A stretch of DNA of 6,338 bases from Anaerolineae bacterium (GTDB lineage: Bacteria > Chloroflexota > Anaerolineae > Aggregatilineales > Phototrophicaceae): assembly GCA_020848855.1 (NCBI GenBank), contig JADLHH010000540.1:1-6338 (forward strand). The letters are read 5' to 3'. Below, piece by piece: positions 5,251 to 6,338 of this stretch. Every line of letters starts with the position of its first letter. Position 1 is the stretch's first letter. The position numbers and the translations under genes were made by a program. A model generated the notes under the pieces. That model ran no database searches, had not been told where the DNA came from, and saw only the letters and a list, made by a program, of their open reading frames with translations.

Positions 5251-5515
5251 ACGCCCTGAACCGTCGCAGTCGTTCACGATCTTCATCCGTCAGTGGCATC
5301 CGCAACGCTTTCGCCAGAACTTCGGTCTTCACTGCGGTTTCCCAACAACTCTCACGATCACAGAGATACGCCCCACGTCCATTCAGCTTCCCGCTGGGGT
5401 CAACCTGCAGCCCCACTTCAGTACGCACCACGCGGGTCAACTGACGCTTGCCTGCTTTGTCCCGGCAGACAACGCACGTGCGCACCGGAACATGCTTGCG
5501 CGCAGGCGTGGTCAT
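5249..5515 (-). CDS. ylxR: YlxR/RnpM family RNA-binding protein (DUF448)
   Basis: Small basic protein of the YlxR family, which binds RNA and in Bacillus subtilis modulates RNase P (RnpM); the gene classically sits between nusA and infB, as here. The family signature is clear: RTCVVCRDKAGKRQLTRVVR near the N-terminus and NGRGAYLC in the middle, followed by a helical basic C-terminus ending RERLRRFRA. The start at ATG 5513-5515 gives 88 residues and has GAGG (5523-5526) at 7-base spacing. The alternative ATG 5519-5521 gives 90 residues (MTMTT) and an ATGA overlap with the nusA stop, but leaves only 1 base between GAGG and ATG. Either way it is tightly coupled to nusA. The L7Ae-like ylxQ gene that follows ylxR in B. 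subtilis is absent. Confidence 0.93.
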   Translation of the reverse strand: MTTPARKHVPVRTCVVCRDKAGKRQLTRVVRTEVGLQVDPSGKLNGRGAYLCDRESCWETAVKTEVLAKALRMPLTDEDRERLRRFRA

Positions 5516-5517
5516 GG

Positions 5518-6338
5518 TCATTCCTCGTCCCAGTTACCCCAATCGCCGCCGCGTCCACCTTTACGCTGACGCTTGACAACCATACCCCCACGTTTTTCGT
5601 CGAAGACGAGCTGGCGTCCCTTCTTCTTCTTCCCCTTCTTCTTGCCCGACCCTTCGGCGAGGACATCCACGTCCTCCTCTTCAACGAAGCCAACGACCTC
5701 TTCACGCGGGCGCTTCTGACGGCGAGCTTCTTCCGCCGCCTGCCGCACCAACGCCTCCTCCGGCGTTTCGTCAGCAGGAGGAGCCGCCGCCACAGCCGGC
5801 GCTTCAGCTTCGCCTTCGACGACCGGTTCGGCTTCTTCCTCGACTTCCGGCTCGACTTCCGGGATCACCAGCTTGTCAAGCGCTTCCTGCAGGTTGCGGA
5901 AAGCATCCGGCGGGGAGTCCGTCAGCGCACGGCGAACGCGATTTTCGTCGATCAGGAAGCGGAGCATGATCTCGCCGACGTTCTCGAACGGCTGCAGCGC
6001 TTCGATGACGTTGTCCGGCACGTCCAGCACCGTGACCGGCAGCTTGAACGCGCCCTGCGGCAGCGTCGCCTTGACGGCTTCGATTTCCTTGAGCCGCGCC
6101 TGACGCGCCGCGTCACGAACTGCCACGTGGCTGCGCTGCACCATATCGGCGAAGCGCGCCAGCAGGTTGTATTCTTCCGGCATGACGGCGCGGTTGGCTG
6201 CCCGCTTCTCCATGATGCGCTGTACTTCGGCAACCACGTCGCTCTGCTGCGCCCGGATTTCCCGCAGCGGCAGGCTGTCGAGGCTTTCCAGCGCTTCGGT
6301 AACCGCCTCGGTCACGCTCTTGATGTCGATGCGCCAGC
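5518..6338 (-). CDS. nusA: Transcription factor NusA, C-terminal part with long charged extension (5' end cut by window edge)
   Basis: The frame enters the window reading WRIDIKS, the usual end of the second KH domain of NusA, and stops at 5518-5520 directly before ylxR; identity rests on this motif plus gene order. NusA binds RNA polymerase and nascent RNA and modulates pausing, termination and antitermination. About 265 residues follow WRIDIKS, far more than in short-form NusA. First is a helical stretch (about 6315-6050). Then comes a block with PDNVIEALQPFENVGEIMLRF (about 6020-5956) that could be a compact helical domain. A Glu/Ala/Pro-rich acidic linker follows (about 5865-5755). Last is a basic tail with KKKGKKKKGR (5643-5614), QLVFDEKRGGMVVKRQRKGG and the end GDWGNWDEE. 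The GTG at 6313-6315 could look like a start codon but lies inside the gene. The catalogued E. coli acidic repeats are not evident. Domain assignment of the extension is uncertain. Confidence 0.88.
   Translation of the reverse strand, partial: WRIDIKSVTEAVTEALESLDSLPLREIRAQQSDVVAEVQRIMEKRAANRAVMPEEYNLLARFADMVQRSHVAVRDAARQARLKEIEAVKATLPQGAFKLPVTVLDVPDNVIEALQPFENVGEIMLRFLIDENRVRRALTDSPPDAFRNLQEALDKLVIPEVEPEVEEEAEPVVEGEAEAPAVAAAPPADETPEEALVRQAAEEARRQKRPREEVVGFVEEEDVDVLAEGSGKKKGKKKKGRQLVFDEKRGGMVVKRQRKGGRGGDWGNWDEE

Noticed and set aside
6313..6315. GTG as the start of a separate 265-residue gene upstream of ylxR
   Set aside because: The frame stays open to the window edge and reads WRIDIKS just before it, the typical end of the NusA KH2 domain. 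The GTG is an internal Val codon.

Overview
The window is a GC-rich bacterial segment (about 60% G+C by eye) in which every supportable gene lies on the minus strand, so transcription runs from position 6338 towards 1. It is the downstream part of the conserved nusA-infB transcription/translation operon. In transcription order it holds the 3' part of nusA, ylxR (rnpM), infB, rbfA, a DHH-family oligoribonuclease/pAp-phosphatase (nrnA-like), an FHA-receiver-FHA signalling protein, and the 5' part of truB, which runs off the left edge. The order nusA-ylxR-infB-rbfA-nrnA-truB is typical of Gram-positive-type and deep-branching bacteria. The short IF2, the long charged NusA tail and the FHA/receiver protein suggest a Chloroflexota-like (perhaps Anaerolineae-like) bacterium. 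That placement is inference, because no taxonomic marker was searched.

Layout, right to left. Positions 6338-5518 encode the end of the second NusA KH domain and an unusually long C-terminal extension. ylxR follows within a few bases. A 116-base spacer with a perfect 8-bp inverted repeat precedes infB. A 78-base spacer with a perfect 10-bp inverted repeat then precedes rbfA, which has a strong Shine-Dalgarno. nrnA overlaps the end of rbfA by about 20 bases. A 99-base AT-rich spacer with a 7-bp inverted repeat precedes the FHA-receiver-FHA gene. truB begins only 15 bases after that gene's stop, apparently at a CTG codon.

The core genes share one theme. NusA controls elongation and termination and supports rRNA antitermination. 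YlxR is an RNA-binding partner of RNase P. IF2 starts translation, RbfA matures the 30S subunit, NrnA degrades nanoRNAs and pAp, and TruB makes pseudouridine 55 in tRNA. The outlier is the FHA-receiver-FHA gene, a predicted phosphothreonine-reading protein with a degenerate receiver domain, inserted between nrnA and truB with its own AT-rich leader. I see no intrinsic terminator with a U-tract, no RNA gene, no mobile element and no CRISPR array. The long plus-strand open frames are antisense shadows.

I did not find a new multi-gene system. The points most worth a second look are the CTG start of truB beside a 10-bp tandem duplication, the FHA-pseudoreceiver-FHA protein, the inverted repeats in the spacers, and the NusA tail.
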